Counted from the stretch's first letter, positions 51,137 to 62,489 are shown. The stretch is DNA of 64,000 bases from Scleromitrula shiraiana (GCA_028455995.1 JABELC010000002.1:3038001-3102000); one strand, 5' to 3'. The notes: generated by a model from the sequence alone, not told the origin. Program-made: numbers and translations.

Positions 51137-53316
51137 ACATGCATAGACAGACGGATGGATGGATAGGTAGATACGTGTATGGATAGATGCAAGGCTAGGA
51201 TAGGAGCATACTATGACAGGAAGTTGATTTTAAGGACAAGACTATACCTCGTAAACTCGTATATGAGCCTACGATAGAGGGTGATGGGTGAGGACCGAAG
51301 TGGGTTATTGGCGAAGGAAGTGGATATTCGTCCGGATCTGTCGCTCGGATTGTTCGGGACTTTTGACATGTATAAGTGGAGAGCCCGATGCACGGTGCGT
51401 TCATATGGTTACTGTCGTTGCTGGGTCACATTGCATTGCATGGGCAGCATCCAATATGTACATAGTGAAAACTAAGAAAGGTCGGATATGAAACGGGTAC
51501 AGTAAAACAAGAGAATTATCCATGTCGGCTCATTTCGGGCACTGCTGGATTACTGGTCCGACCATACGGAAGTCAATGCCTTCGTACTATACCATGTAGT
51601 GATAGATACGGAAATCCATGAATATGATGCCATATTTTGACCTATATCGTACGAGCGACCGTTGAATCTATGGATCTCGGCACTATACTTATAAAGGCTA
51701 GTCATAATTCCAGTATTGTAAGACACTAATGATAGCAAGGCAAAATATTACGCTTTTTAAGACTAAAACCAAAAGTTTGAGAGACGTGGTTAGCGGTTCC
51801 ACTTGTTCCACGTATAAAGTGATTTCAACCAAACTATCGGGTCCTCAAGGTCATGGTCATGGTCATCCTTGATATATTAGAGGATTTCTTAGATGAGAGC
51901 TTATGAAATAGTGAGGCGCAGGATGATGACTTAGCGCTGAAGCCCATCTTTCTTTCCGTAAGCGGAGAGGAGCGCGAATCTAAGTTCGGAAAAATGTATC
52001 CCTCCCATATGCAAGTCAGCCGTAAAGCACATGCAAACTGTTGCAATATGATAAGTTGAGAAAGGCCAAGTGGTATTGCAATCAAAATCTGCGAGGAAGG
52101 TTTCACCAAGAGATACATACGTGCAAGCAGCGTTGTACATTAAATTGAGGAAAGATACTTTGATTACTCTGCAAGACATCGTTGCGTCTAGCCAACGCCA
52201 TTGATGACCAAGGATGACCGGGGCCCGGGGAATGTTGCATAAGAATACTAGATATGCGGGGTAGGATGCTCGAGGATATAACATTAAACCGGCTGACTAC
52301 CAGGTTGTAATCGTCGAGCATCAGAAAGATAGCACTGAATAAATCGAAGGTGTAATCTTGTATCACCCTGTGACTATAGTTCCCGAACCGGACCGTGCCA
52401 GTAGATTTTGATCCTTTTGGGAAAAGGAAGCGATGCTGACGAGTGGGTGAGGGAGATTGAAAAGTATACCGAGGTCGGCCTCTGTGGCTGCTCCCAAGGA
52501 TTTTGAAGGCTGAAGAATAAGCACTAGCAATAAAGAATATGGAGTCGTGGTCAAAAAGATTGCAGGGAAGAAGCAAAACCTGTTGTTGGTTTAGAATAAG
52601 CAGGTTGCCTTATTGAATATGTCATCATGTATCTCTACGGCGTTGTGCACGTACGAGATTGAAGCGTGCGGGCTGCCCGGGGAGTTTCTCAGTCACCCTG
52701 TAGTGCCTCTTCTCTTTGGTACAAAGAGAGAGGTTTTATTGCGAGTTTCTATCCTGGAGTCTCGTCGATCTACTCACGGCCGTTGCCAGGCTGAACCGTG
52801 CGGTATCTTCCTTACCAGTGAACACCAATCCATCCCATGCCCAACCCAAAATGCATTGACCACCTTCCCAACGGGTCGATCCATCATAGCTGGTTTATGC
52901 GGTCAGCAAAAATACCTCGTGAACATACGACTGCAACTAGATATGACTGCAGCTCTTCTTATCCGTAAACTATATGACGTGTACTAGACCATTCGGCCCA
53001 CCACTGAAAAAGACTCCATAAATTTTGATGTGTTACGTCCGTCGGGCAACATCGCAAGAATGAAGAATGAATGCGAGATTAAAAATCTGACTGTATTTCG
53101 TGTAGTTTTGACTTTGTAAGAAAGTAATATTACTGGTGAAATGACCCAAGAACTTCGAGCCCTTTTTCGAGCCCTTCTCGAGCCTTTCGAGCCTTTCGAG
53201 TGTTTAGCTTCAGAGTGGGTGGTGAGCATCAATATCCATCACGTGATGACAATCAATCTCCTTACGGACCTCGCAGACGTAGCCAGTTTCTAAGCATTGA
53301 TCGTCTATGAATGGCC
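51137..53316. other. Intergenic region between YVH1 and VFA1
   Basis: 2.2 kb of mostly unique sequence with no supportable gene. The longest open frames (52576-52103 minus; 52613-52987 plus) lack recognisable domains and convincing starts. A TTCGAGCC-type tandem repeat lies at 53153-53201. Confidence 0.6.
53153..53201. repeat. TTCGAGCC(C/T)TT tandem repeat
   Basis: Five copies of TCGAG in about 50 bases with an 8-13 base period, three with the longer TTCGAGCCCTT or TTCGAGCCTTT form. Confidence 0.85.
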
Positions 53317-53982
53317 TCAGGGCAGATCTTTAGGTACTTGAGGAAATAAATTCGGATTTTGGAATCGTTCACGATTTCGTCTTGCAATTTCAGCATTCTT
53401 CTTCTTGTCTATCCTTTGCTTATAGAAAGCAGGTTTTAGAGCAAAAACTCTAGGCTCCTCATCTGGCTTAGAGCTGGAATCTGGTGATTTGGAGGTTTCT
53501 GTTTTCTTCTAGAAAGAAGTTCAGCAAATATCTGTAGTTGCAAATGGCTCAAAGTCAATTATGCATACCTTCTCATCACTTTTACTCTCATCCTCTTTCT
53601 TCTCATCATTCTTTCCCTTATCATCCTTCTCCTTCTCATCTCCCTTCTCTTTCTCCTTCTTTTTCTTTTGCTTTTCTTCAAATTCTTGCTTCACGCGTGC
53701 AATCTCATCATCTATCTCCTTCTTTTTCCTTGCAGCAACCGCAGCTTCGTCTATAATAGGAGTTGCAAATCCTGTGTCCTTTAAGTGTGATGGACATACA
53801 TAGAAGAAATCCTAACCATGATAATTAACCAAGCCATATCATATTATGTATATGAAAATGTCCTTCACCTTATTTTCGGGTGTTATTAAAACACTTGCGC
53901 TAGGTTTATAACAGATTTCGCAAGACTTAGATGCTGTATCTGCAACCTTTCGATGGGTCCAAATATTAGGGAATGAAGCCAT
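53317..53982 (-). CDS. VFA1: Vps4-associated protein 1 (Vfa1)
   Basis: Three exons (53982-53869, 53811-53569, 53508-53317) give 182 aa; introns are 57 and 60 bases. Vfa1 binds the AAA-ATPase Vps4 and stimulates it in ESCRT-III disassembly at endosomes. The N-terminal zinc-finger part reads WTHRKVADTASKSCEICYKP, then SVLITPENKDFFYVCPSHL; the second half lies in exon 2. The middle is a long Lys/Glu-rich helix (IDDEIARVKQEFEEKQKK) and the C terminus RVFALKPAFYKQRIDKKK ... NPNLFPQVP matches the family end. An upstream extension of the same frame to 54231 exists, but the ATG at 53982 matches the family start. It diverges from ARG4. Confidence 0.9.
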
Positions 53983-54364
53983 ATCGTGAGATAATTCTAA
54001 GAGGTGAAGCACTGTTGGACTTGAAGCGGATTCTTGTATCAACCTCGATGTCTCTATCGTACAAAGGGGTTTTCTATGAAGATTTCGATATTGCGTTGAA
54101 TAATACCGTGACTTGATGAGTTGTCGTTGAATGTTGATGGTAAATTGATGAAAGGGCTCCTGGAGGCGGCCACTAGCAGGGATTATAAGAAGCTTAGACC
54201 ACTTATCAAATTTTCCCCACCATAGGAACAATAATTCTGTAGAATTAATTTATAACAATCAATATCGAGATATCTGCTGTGTTACTCATCTCTCCTTTTC
54301 TCTCTTTTCCCTTCTACCTTTTGTTGGAATAAATCGATACCAATTGAAATAAATATATTCAATT
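53983..54364. promoter_or_regulatory. Divergent promoter region, VFA1 / ARG4
   Basis: 382 bases between divergent ATGs. A TTACTCA heptamer (54281-54287) differs by one base from the TGACTCA Gcn4/Cpc1 site, which would suit an arginine gene. This is only suggestive. A CTTTTCTCTCTTTTCCC run precedes the ARG4 leader. Confidence 0.45.
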
Positions 54365-56072
54365 ATGGCTTCAGAACAAGTGAGAGCTCCAGGTAGTAAA
54401 CCTGGGGAGAACATGTTGTGGGGTGGTCGTTTCACAGGTTTGTTTGACTCATCCAAACTCGTTGAGGATATACTTCTTACCAAACTCAATTGTAGGCGGT
54501 CTTGATCCACTTATGGTTTCTTACAATGAATCAATATATATCGATCAGGTATTTCACACTCAGGATATCTTAGGAAGCATTGCATGGGCTCGTGCAAACC
54601 ACAAGAATGGCATCTTATCTGCCGAAGAATTCTCAGCAATTGAAGGTGGATTGAAGGAAGTCGAGAAGGAATGGCTCGATGGGAAGTTTAAGATTATACC
54701 CGGCGTCGATGAAGATATCCATACTGCGAATGAACGAAGATTGTGTGAAATAATTGGCAAAGAAATTGGAGGAAAATTACATACAGGAAGAAGTCGAAAC
54801 GAACAAGTTGCTACGGATATGCGATTGTGGTTAAGGGATGAACTCAGAAAGATTGAGGGATTCTTGGTGGATTACCTCAAGGTTGTAGCTGCCAGAGCTG
54901 AGAGAGAGATCGAGCACATCATGCCTGGATACACCCATCTACAACGTGCTCAACCTATCAGATGGAGTCATTGGATGTTATCATATGGTTTGGCATTTGC
55001 AACTGATCTACAGAGATTGAGAGAAGTTATCAAGAGAATTAACAAATCTCCATTGGGTTGTGGTGCTCTTGCTGGTAACCCATTTAATATTGACCGTGAA
55101 GCAATGGCAGAAGAGCTTGGATTTGAAGGTCTCTTGTGGAATTCCATGTCCGCTGTTGGTGATCGAGATTTTGTTGTGGAGACCATGCAATGGGGCTCAA
55201 CACTGATGTCCCATTTATCAAGATGGGCTGAGGATCTTATTATATATGGTTCGGGAGAGTTTAGCTTCGTTCGTTTGGCCGACGCTTACTCAACAGGAGT
55301 ATGGTCCCCCTTTTCATTGACTAGTTCCTTTCGGCTAATTTCCCATGCAGTCATCTTTGATGCCACAAAAGAAAAACAGTGATAGTTTGGAGTTGTTGAG
55401 AGGCAAGTCAGGAAGAGCATTTGGCCAAATGGCTGGTTTGATGATGACCATCAAGGTATGTATATATTCCTATGACTCAATTAATCGATCATTACTAATC
55501 ATATACTGCAGGGTCTCCCAAGTACTTACAACAAAGATCTTCAAGAGAGTGTTGAGCCAATGATAGATCATGTTAAAACGATTGGAGATAGTATTCAAAT
55601 TGCCACTGGTGTTTTGAGCACTTTGACTATCAGTCCGGAGAAGATGAAGGCTTCCCTCGACCCATTCATGCTTGTAAGTACAATTCTTATTCGGGAACAC
55701 GATGACGCAGCCACTCGATGCCACAATTACTGACCTTGGATAACTTTTAGGCAACCGATTTAGCCGATTACTTAGTACGAGCGGGAGTTCCATTTAGAGA
55801 AACAGTAAGGATAATATCTAGATATAGCAAGATCGAGTGCTGACATTTTATAGCATCACATTTCTGGACAAGTTGTCGCATATTCCGAGAAAACCAAGAT
55901 TCCTATGGATCAACTCACATATGAACAACTCAAGACTATTGACAGCCGTTTCAAGGAGGACGTCTCTCAATGCTTTGACTACGAGAAGAGTGTTGAAGCA
56001 CGCCAAGCGGCCGGTGGAACTAGCAAATCAAGCGTCGAGGAACAAATTAGAGTTCTGAAGACCATTCTGTAA
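54365..56072 (+). CDS. ARG4: Argininosuccinate lyase (Arg4)
   Basis: Six exons give 471 aa: 54365-54437, 54496-55298, 55351-55455, 55512-55673, 55751-55804 and 55854-56072. It cleaves argininosuccinate to arginine and fumarate, the last step of arginine synthesis. Family blocks in order are [54 protein letters not shown], the fumarase/ASL signature [10 protein letters not shown] at residues 292-301 (rebuilt by the third exon), [12 protein letters not shown] and [13 protein letters not shown]. Every junction restores one of these blocks, so the exon map is secure. There is no mitochondrial presequence, in line with a cytosolic enzyme. The last 25 residues are polar and variable. Confidence 0.97.
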
Positions 56073-56422
56073 AAATTTCGATATGATCATCTTGAGATCT
56101 TAGGTTGTTATTTTATGATGCATCAAGGTTTATTTTGTTGCATTTATCACAATACACACTACTTGAATGGTATAGACAAAAGTTTGTGACTTAATTGATA
56201 CTATGAAAGTTTTCCGAAATCATATATCCCATGAACTCTACTCCATTACATGTGCAGACACCCAAGCAAATCCAACATCAACTTTCCAACCAAGAAGATA
56301 GCCTGCAAGCATATTCTTTGCCACATCTCTCTCTCTTTCTCTATCACACCAGAGTCTCACAACTCCGATTTTACTCGGTTCGTATATTGAAAATTGGCCT
56401 CTAAGTATTGTTAGTAAGATAC
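56073..56422. other. Convergent 3' spacer
   Basis: 350 bases of 3' flanks of ARG4 and the next minus-strand gene. I see nothing else. Confidence 0.6.
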
Positions 56423-57122
56423 TCATAAAGTACGGCACCTCTCTTTATTCGTAGGCGACAAAGTGTTAGGCAATGCGTCTATATTCTCGAACTCCTTCAT
56501 GATATCCTTTGCTTTAGAAAATTTATCGGTCTTCAAACGTTGCTCGGCATCTTTGGTAGAAATACTATAACCATAAACCAAATGTGCAAGTTCCTCTAAC
56601 TTTGACGATCCCTTCACAAACAGTTTGGAGTCTTCCTTTAGATTTCTGAACACCTCTTCACTTGGGTGAGACTGTGAAGGTTCCTTTCTCAGCCGAGCTA
56701 ATAAATGGTCCCGCTGTCTCAGGGTCTCTTTTAGCGTATTTCGGGCCTTAGCCATCTTATCTCTGCAAGTTAACAACCAATCCCAATTTGTTGCTGTTTG
56801 TCTATACTTGAATGCAATCTTCGATTCCTCGTATGGTCGTCTTTCACTTTTGAGCCATATAATCGTGTTGTTGATGGTGCTGTCCGGGAACTGCTTAAAT
56901 GAGAAGACCTGACTAGATATTGAAAACCTAGCTTTCAAGAGAGCCTGGACATGACTCTAACTCAAGTAGTGGACAACAATAAGTTACAGTTGAAACTGGT
57001 TCTGAGGGTTGCAGACCATTAATTCTATTCACCGCAAAAAATCGTTCCAGTCCCTCCGGATGTGAATACAGTGACTTCAAATTGTTTGATTTTGGATTTG
57101 AAAATGCAAAAAATGAAGTCAT
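56423..57122 (-). CDS. Unrecognised protein, helical (orphan gene A)
   Basis: I do not recognise it. The best model has two exons (57122-56988 and 56944-56423) and a short 43-base intron (GTAACT donor, TCCAG acceptor), giving 218 aa. The short intron lacks a clear branch site and is the weak point. Exon 1 starts MTSFFAFSNPKSNNLKS, with no signal peptide. The rest is rich in Lys, Glu and Leu with likely helices (DKMAKARNTLKETLRQRDHL, EELAHLVYGYSISTKDAEQR). The 5' end of this gene and its upstream flank are duplicated at 58730-58850, where a truncated copy of the first 17 codons persists. It is divergent with orphan gene B. Confidence 0.55.
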
Positions 57123-57749
57123 TCAAGTCAAAATATGAGAAGCCGCAATTCGCTCACTCTCGCCACTGATATCAGTGACTAAGAGACTCATATGAGGTGA
57201 ATAAACACACTCACCAATATTCGCATAAAGACTCATGGTCAATGGCTATGGTCAACACCTTGTCCTACTCCAAAAAATCTTCCTTCTTTCCCTTTACCTG
57301 TAAGTCAAATAATCAAACAGCAAAAAGATCTCGAAGACAAACAACTTAAAAAATACCCAAACACAACACCAAGATTTGACCTTCCATCCCCTTCGAGTGC
57401 CTAGAATACTAGGAACCTTTTTGAGTTTAGAACGGCGAACAACATTTCTTAAGAAGCTTTCTTTCACCCCCCCCCCCCCAAGCTCGTTTTCTCGCATCAC
57501 CACCAATACTTAGAACATCGTATATCAAAGTCTGTGAATTTTTAATACACTAAGCATCGCTGGATCGTATATCTTCTACCCAGTATCTACCAAGAGGTAT
57601 GAATGTATTTCCTTATCCTTACCAGTCCACTTTTCTGGCTGACCAACATGACTACTGGTACAGTTGAATATAACGACGGATCAAAACCTGCCAGCTAGGC
57701 CTATAGAAGATATATCAAACGTTTACAATCACCCGTCACAAAGAACAAT
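57123..57749. promoter_or_regulatory. Divergent region of orphan genes A and B (copy 1)
   Basis: 627 bases between the two orphan genes. The left part (57072-57300) resembles 58738-58985: the pair ATGAAGTCATT / TGGAGTCATT, the CAATTCGCTCACTCTC / CAATTCACTCACTCTC stretch and a TTCTTCTTTCC-type run can be aligned. A 13-base poly(C) lies near 57466-57479. A 5' leader intron for gene B starting at GTATGAATG (57597) is possible. Confidence 0.55.
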
Positions 57750-58385
57750 ATGGCCGAAGAATTGCCAACGGATTTGCGCAGCCGGCTGGAGGATAATCGC
57801 CAAGGGCGTTTTGGCCTAGAAGCCATAGCAACTGCCTTGAATACTGAAGCTAGGGGTCTCCAGAGTTCTGAGAGCTTGCCGCCACTTTCGCCTCTCAAAA
57901 TGAGTTACTGGGTTTTAGGCAGGATTTCCGATCAGATAAGGATGCAATTCAAAAATATTCAAATGAGATATTCTCAGGGGCATATGCCTCGCAAGTTTAT
58001 CGAGTCAATCTCAAGGATTTGTAGTGAGACTCGTATGCCATGGTTCGCAACGCAAATTCTTCGTTTACTGCAATTCTTTTTGGGAGTAGATAGACTCGTC
58101 AGTAGTTCACGAAATGATGAGGATGATCTTGGAATATCACAACTTGTCGAACAGACCACCGAGATTGCGGACCTGTTGACAGCTGAAGCTTACAAGTTGG
58201 ACATAAATACATACGAAAGCATTTTGCAGGCTTCACAATCTTTTTTGAATGACTATCCTGAAGTTTTAAAATGGAAAAAGCAGCAAGCTCAAATGGCAAA
58301 AGTCATTCTTGAGCGCCTTGTTGAAAAATGGACCACCCCAAATTTATCGGATAAATTCCGAGATTATATTCTCACTAGTGTGTAG
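57750..58385 (+). CDS. Unrecognised protein (orphan gene B)
   Basis: I do not recognise it. A single exon of 211 aa starts MAEELPTDLRSRLEDNRQGR and ends in DKFRDYILTSV. It is mainly alpha-helical by composition, with no membrane span, signal peptide or coiled-coil run. Leucine-rich helices (FATQILRLLQFFLGVDRLV, LLTAEAYKLDINTYESIL) and a W-containing start of the conserved-looking core (MSYWVLGRISDQIRMQF) are the main features. The long uninterrupted frame with a good ATG context supports coding. It lies between the two duplicated promoter segments, so it may have been copied or left behind during that duplication. Confidence 0.65.
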   Translation: MAEELPTDLRSRLEDNRQGRFGLEAIATALNTEARGLQSSESLPPLSPLKMSYWVLGRISDQIRMQFKNIQMRYSQGHMPRKFIESISRICSETRMPWFATQILRLLQFFLGVDRLVSSSRNDEDDLGISQLVEQTTEIADLLTAEAYKLDINTYESILQASQSFLNDYPEVLKWKKQQAQMAKVILERLVEKWTTPNLSDKFRDYILTSV

Positions 58386-59219
58386 TTCAATGCCGATTCT
58401 TTATTTAAAATAATGACAAATTTGACTGATATGTTGATTAAGATAGGGGATCAACCAATATTGAGATTTTGGATATATTAAAACTACGGGGTTAGCATAC
58501 TAGGAGTTGTAGCACGTATCTTTTCTAGGGGTTAGAATAAAAATATCATCATCTTGCATACTTTCTTGTGATCTGTGCCAAAAAAATGTATGAATTATTT
58601 GCTTCCAGTTTCGTCACAACAGGTTATAGGCTGAAGAGCATGCTTAGATGGCCCGGAAATGAAAAGATGACTTATGAGGGGACTAAGGGATGACTTTGAT
58701 TCAAGTACGAGTCACCGTAGACGGATACGGGGACGAAATGACTCCAAATTGCTCGATTTTGGACATGAGTATGCATAATATGGAGTCATTAAAATCACGA
58801 TATGAAAAGCCTCAATTCACTCACTCTCATGACTAGTTCTAGCAAGTAAAAGCCTCATCACTTGCATCCAATGACGATATTAGCCATGATTCACAGCAAA
58901 GACTCATAATGTATGACACTATTCTTCCTCAAATTGTCTATAAAGCCTTTCTTCTTTCCCTTCCCACTACAAATCAAGTAATAAAGAAATTCTCGAATAC
59001 GAGCACAAATATTGATACAGAACACTTTTAAACTATATCATCGATTCAGATACCAATTTAAGTATCCAGCATAACACCCATACTCAAGCTTCCACTTCGC
59101 TACTTGATATCTGCATCAACTTCACGCATCCGTATCCATCATCAAAACATCCGTCTTTTCAACTTCCTAAGGTAAGCTTTTCCCTTGTTACATGATTTAC
59201 ATCTTTATAACTTTAGAAA
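58386..59219. promoter_or_regulatory. Duplicated promoter region (copy 2) and leader of the interrupted frame
   Basis: Includes the copy of the gene A start and its flank (58730-58985). It ends with a leader that holds a clear 5'-UTR intron: donor GTAAGC at 59172, a TATAAC-like branch and acceptor TTTAG at 59216, just before the ATG at 59220. Confidence 0.55.
58712..58789 (-). pseudogene. Truncated copy of the 5' end of orphan gene A
   Basis: A 25-codon minus-strand frame starts MTPYYAYSCPKSSNLES and then stops at 58712. Against MTSFFAFSNPKSNNLKS of gene A, 10 of 17 residues are identical and three differences are Phe to Tyr. Flanking DNA is also similar, so this is a duplicated gene start that lost its continuation after codon 17. 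It may no longer be translated. Confidence 0.65.
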
Positions 59220-59900
59220 ATGGTTTCTAAGCTGCAAAATAGTAAAAGCATTATGTCGTCTCAAAACGAGTATGAGAAAACAAGGAATGAGCTTAAAAGG
59301 AAGCTTAATAAGACCATGGGATTGTGGCAGGGGGAGTGAGAATGGAGCGCTGCCGCGCGGAACCCTGAACTTTGACTTTTAAAATACATACGTTGCGAGA
59401 TAAAATTGAAATACGTAGCTGATCTCGTTACATCGCTTTCCGATGAAGAACTTTCTAAAGTCGCTGGGCCAACCAAGAAACCTGCTGAGAAAGATGCAGG
59501 GGTTGCCAAAAGAGAGGTTCGAAAACAGATATTTGACGAACTCCACGATTTAACCAAAAGTCTTTACGAGCAAGAAGTTCTAAACCCTAACTTCTGGGAA
59601 TCAGTGTTAAAACGTTGAAAGAGCGATCAAGAAAAGCACAAACGCAACCTCATGAATTTCTTCAAACACGATTCGGACGAAATTACATCCACACAGGAGG
59701 AATTCATCAGGTTTCTTCGAATCCTAAGACGCTCTCTGTACGCAAAAGACGCAAAATCATTCTTCTGGAACGATGATTGTGCGAAGAATCTTGAAGCAAG
59801 TCGAGCTTGGAACCGACGATCTAGCATGGAGGAACTTAAAGTAGAGGCCCTTGCTGCGCATCAATACTTGAAGCAATGTGAAGAGCAACCAGTAAGCTGA
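59220..59900 (+). pseudogene. Single reading frame interrupted by three TGA codons (orphan gene C)
   Basis: From ATG 59220 to TGA 59898 one frame of 227 codons is open apart from TGA at 59337, 59373 and 59616. Parts before, between and after are protein-like in the same frame: NEYEKTRNELKRKLNKTMGL, LKYVADLVTSLSDEELSKVA, VRKQIFDELHDLTKSLYEQE and, after the third TGA, NFFKHDSDEITSTQEEFIRF and further to HQYLKQCEEQPVS. The promoter and 5'-UTR intron are intact. No standard intron that keeps frame removes the first two stops (the GTGAG donor at 59336 has no in-phase acceptor). All three stops could arise from CGA by one C-to-T change each. I call it a recent pseudogene. It could also be a gene under unusual readthrough, which I think less likely. 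Confidence 0.6.
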
Positions 59901-60758
59901 ATCACAAAAAACTATATTATCTTTCCTAACATGAGAACAGTTCGAGATGTGAAGCAGATGAGCTTGAATGTGATGAGAGGTGTTCAGTTGTCGGGTCATT
60001 GAAGGTTGATGGATGTTAGTTACTAGTGATAGGTTATATGAAATGTATTGATATATGTTGAAGGTGCTCTCTAGTGTATAGTGGAATTAGAATTGTGGTC
60101 AAATTGAATGATGCAGGTGTTTTTAATTTCGTTTTAACATGTCTATTCAGTCTTCTTCCATGGTTTGAGTTCTGTAGTGACTTATATCTCACGGAGCGTG
60201 GCTTTTAAGAAATCACTGATAAATCGAGAATCTGAGATGTATCGTTTTCTCATATTGATGAGAATAATCGACCTTGATAGCGAATTATGATAAAGTTCGT
60301 AGAAAAAATTAATAAATCACATAACTTTGTACTTTCGGCCTTGGAAGTGAGTATATCAAAGAGACTAACAATGGTTCAGCTTTGCCAGTGTTTTGTCAAA
60401 TCTGAAAACCCGCCACTATTGAAACCAAACAAGAATAAAAGGTAATTTGCGATATTGGATATTCGAACGAGACTTCCCTCTCGAGGTCGGGAGCTCATTG
60501 AGTCTATTAGTCCGTTGTGTTTGTACCTGCCATGTTTGTGATCCTGCCTTATGGTTGCTTTGGATGTCTTCTTTCCCTTCGCATTTCATTCCGATAACAT
60601 GCTGATCGAACCTCATAAGTTTTATCTACTTGCGTGTTTTCACAGCTCAAAGATTGAAACTATATATACCACTGTGATACCTTTCTTCAAATTCTCAAAA
60701 CACATCTAGAACGACACAATCCCTCGAAACACCCCAGTCACTTCATCTCACTCGCACA
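59901..60758. other. Intergenic region
   Basis: 858 bases without a supportable gene. The right end (60650-60758) looks like a promoter: ACTATATATACC near 60658-60670, then a CA-rich leader with TCATCTCACTCGCACA just before an ATG. Confidence 0.55.
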
Positions 60759-60923
60759 ATGACTCAATCAAAAGACGATGAAATTCTTGAAGAGGAAAGA
60801 AACTGCACAAAAGTGATTTGGACGACGACAGATTCTCAATTTCAGGTTGAAGCAGCAACAACAGTTTTGATGGACGATATTTCTCGAGATTTGGCAAGTA
60901 GTGGTTTATTGATAGGAGGCTAG
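60759..60923 (+). CDS. Possible small protein, 54 aa (orphan gene D)
   Basis: An ATG in good context behind a TATA-like element and a CA-rich leader opens a 54-codon frame (MTQSKDDEILEEERNCTKVI ...). A GTAGTG donor at 60899 and a TTGCAG acceptor at 60944 would instead give a slightly shorter end. Neither form has a recognisable domain. Whether it is a real gene is uncertain. Confidence 0.35.
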   Translation: MTQSKDDEILEEERNCTKVIWTTTDSQFQVEAATTVLMDDISRDLASSGLLIGG

Positions 60924-61613
60924 AATTTGATGTTTGAATTGCAGGAAACTTTGGTTGAATTGATGAAAGTACTGGGTAAGTAGATGAACATCAGTATTAA
61001 GTGTGTAGACTGGCCGCCAATTATAAATTAGTTGATGAAGAGTTTATAGAAAGTGATATTGTATCTAGTATTGAGGTAGATGTTTGACATCAATCACATT
61101 TGAAGCACACCGGTTATTTCGCATGGCGAAAGATCTACTAGAGAAGTTGTGTTTGAGCTAGAGATTATGAAAATATGCACAAGAATGTAGGAGAATGGTG
61201 GAGGAGATGTTTTAATCACGAGCTCTCGAAATTATATCACCAGTTTAAACAATAACCGACAGAGAAACTCTCGCTATATATTACATCAGATACATTAATT
61301 GCCCAGTATTTGTCCAATCACAAAATCTATAATTAAGGCCGTGTGGAATGATGGTGCCAGATCGTGTAATATCTCTCCATTCATTCAAGTCTAATATGGT
61401 ATGTTTAATAAAGTTGGGATGGACCCAGTGATGGTATGTCCATGTGTGGTGTTGTTTTATTCAATTCACTTGGAACCACACCACATTTGATCAATCCCCT
61501 ACCTACCCAACCGAGTATAGTTTGCAATATTTTCTAGATTTTATGGGAAACCTTTTCTACTACCTTCTCTACAGCTACTCCTTTTGATCTATTCAAGAAA
61601 TATCCAAATTGAA
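60924..61613. other. Intergenic region
   Basis: 690 bases of AT-rich sequence with no supportable gene. The final 150 bases are a likely promoter and leader for the next gene. Confidence 0.55.
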
Positions 61614-62170
61614 ATGAACCATCTTGACCAGTCAGCCACCAGTCTTAAACCAGATCTTTCTGAAACAACCTCCAAACCTACCATACCTGTAAACGATTGG
61701 TCGAACGCAGCCAGTACTCGCAAACATTATCCTTACATCAAGCTCGAAGATCAAGAAGGGAACAAAAACGCGGATAACGGCCCGGAAGAGTTAAATTTTG
61801 AGGAGTATCTCATTGCAGATCAAATACGACATACCAATATGTTGAAGGCTCTTGCAAAAGTCGAAGATCGAGAGAATTATACCTCGGACGCATCCTCACA
61901 AGGTATCAAGAGGGAGAACAGTGAACAAGAGATGCGAATGCCAGGAAGGGATGGGTATGTTTTGCAATATGATCGAAGTTTCAGCTTGAATACAAATGCT
62001 AATTTTTGTATAGTTTTCGGGAGAGGGGTATTGAATACTACAGGATACGAGTTTTAGACCGGGAAAAGGTAAATCACTTGCACAAAAACGTTCGAAGCTC
62101 TTACTGTTGCTAATTTGCCCAGAAAATTATGGAGGAGGAGATCATGCAACGTAAATCTTCCAGAGCATAG
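61614..62170 (+). CDS. Unrecognised small acidic protein (orphan gene E)
   Basis: Three exons (61614-61954, 62014-62068, 62123-62170) give 147 aa. Both introns are short (59 and 54 bases) with GTATGT/TAG and GTAAAT/CAG ends, and the spliced frame joins smoothly (RDGFRERGIEYYRIRVLDRE, then KKIMEEEIMQRKSSRA). The protein opens MNHLDQSATSLKPDLSETTS, is acidic in the middle (PEELNFEEYLIADQI) and has a basic helical end. No domain, signal peptide or membrane span. The two well-formed introns argue that it is a real gene. Confidence 0.6.
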
Positions 62171-62489
62171 CGAGATCGATGATAAACTACTGGGCAACCA
62201 AGATTACAATGATGGAAAGCATCGTATTTGAGATAAAATTGGTCTTGGCTTTGAATGATAGCAGAACCAGTATGATCTTGAGTTCCACTTGGTAAACCAT
62301 CAAACCCTTAGGTTGAATTCACTTCGTTGATTTTATTCGACTCACGCTCATTTGGCCTATTTGTGACTCGGATACAAACATTAAAAATGACTCCCTAGCT
62401 CTGCTAATTGGCAATAGACCAACAACTTCCACTCATACCTTTAAGTTTTCACTTTTTGAACCCTCAAACTTCAACAAACAAACGTGAAA
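62171..62489. other. Intergenic region
   Basis: 319 bases of flanking sequence. I see nothing further. Confidence 0.55.

Noticed and set aside
52103..52576. 157-codon minus-strand frame
   Set aside because: No domain, several short overlapping frames on both strands, no supporting intron signals.
52613..52987. 124-codon plus-strand frame
   Set aside because: No recognisable features, and it is not supported by promoter or splice context.
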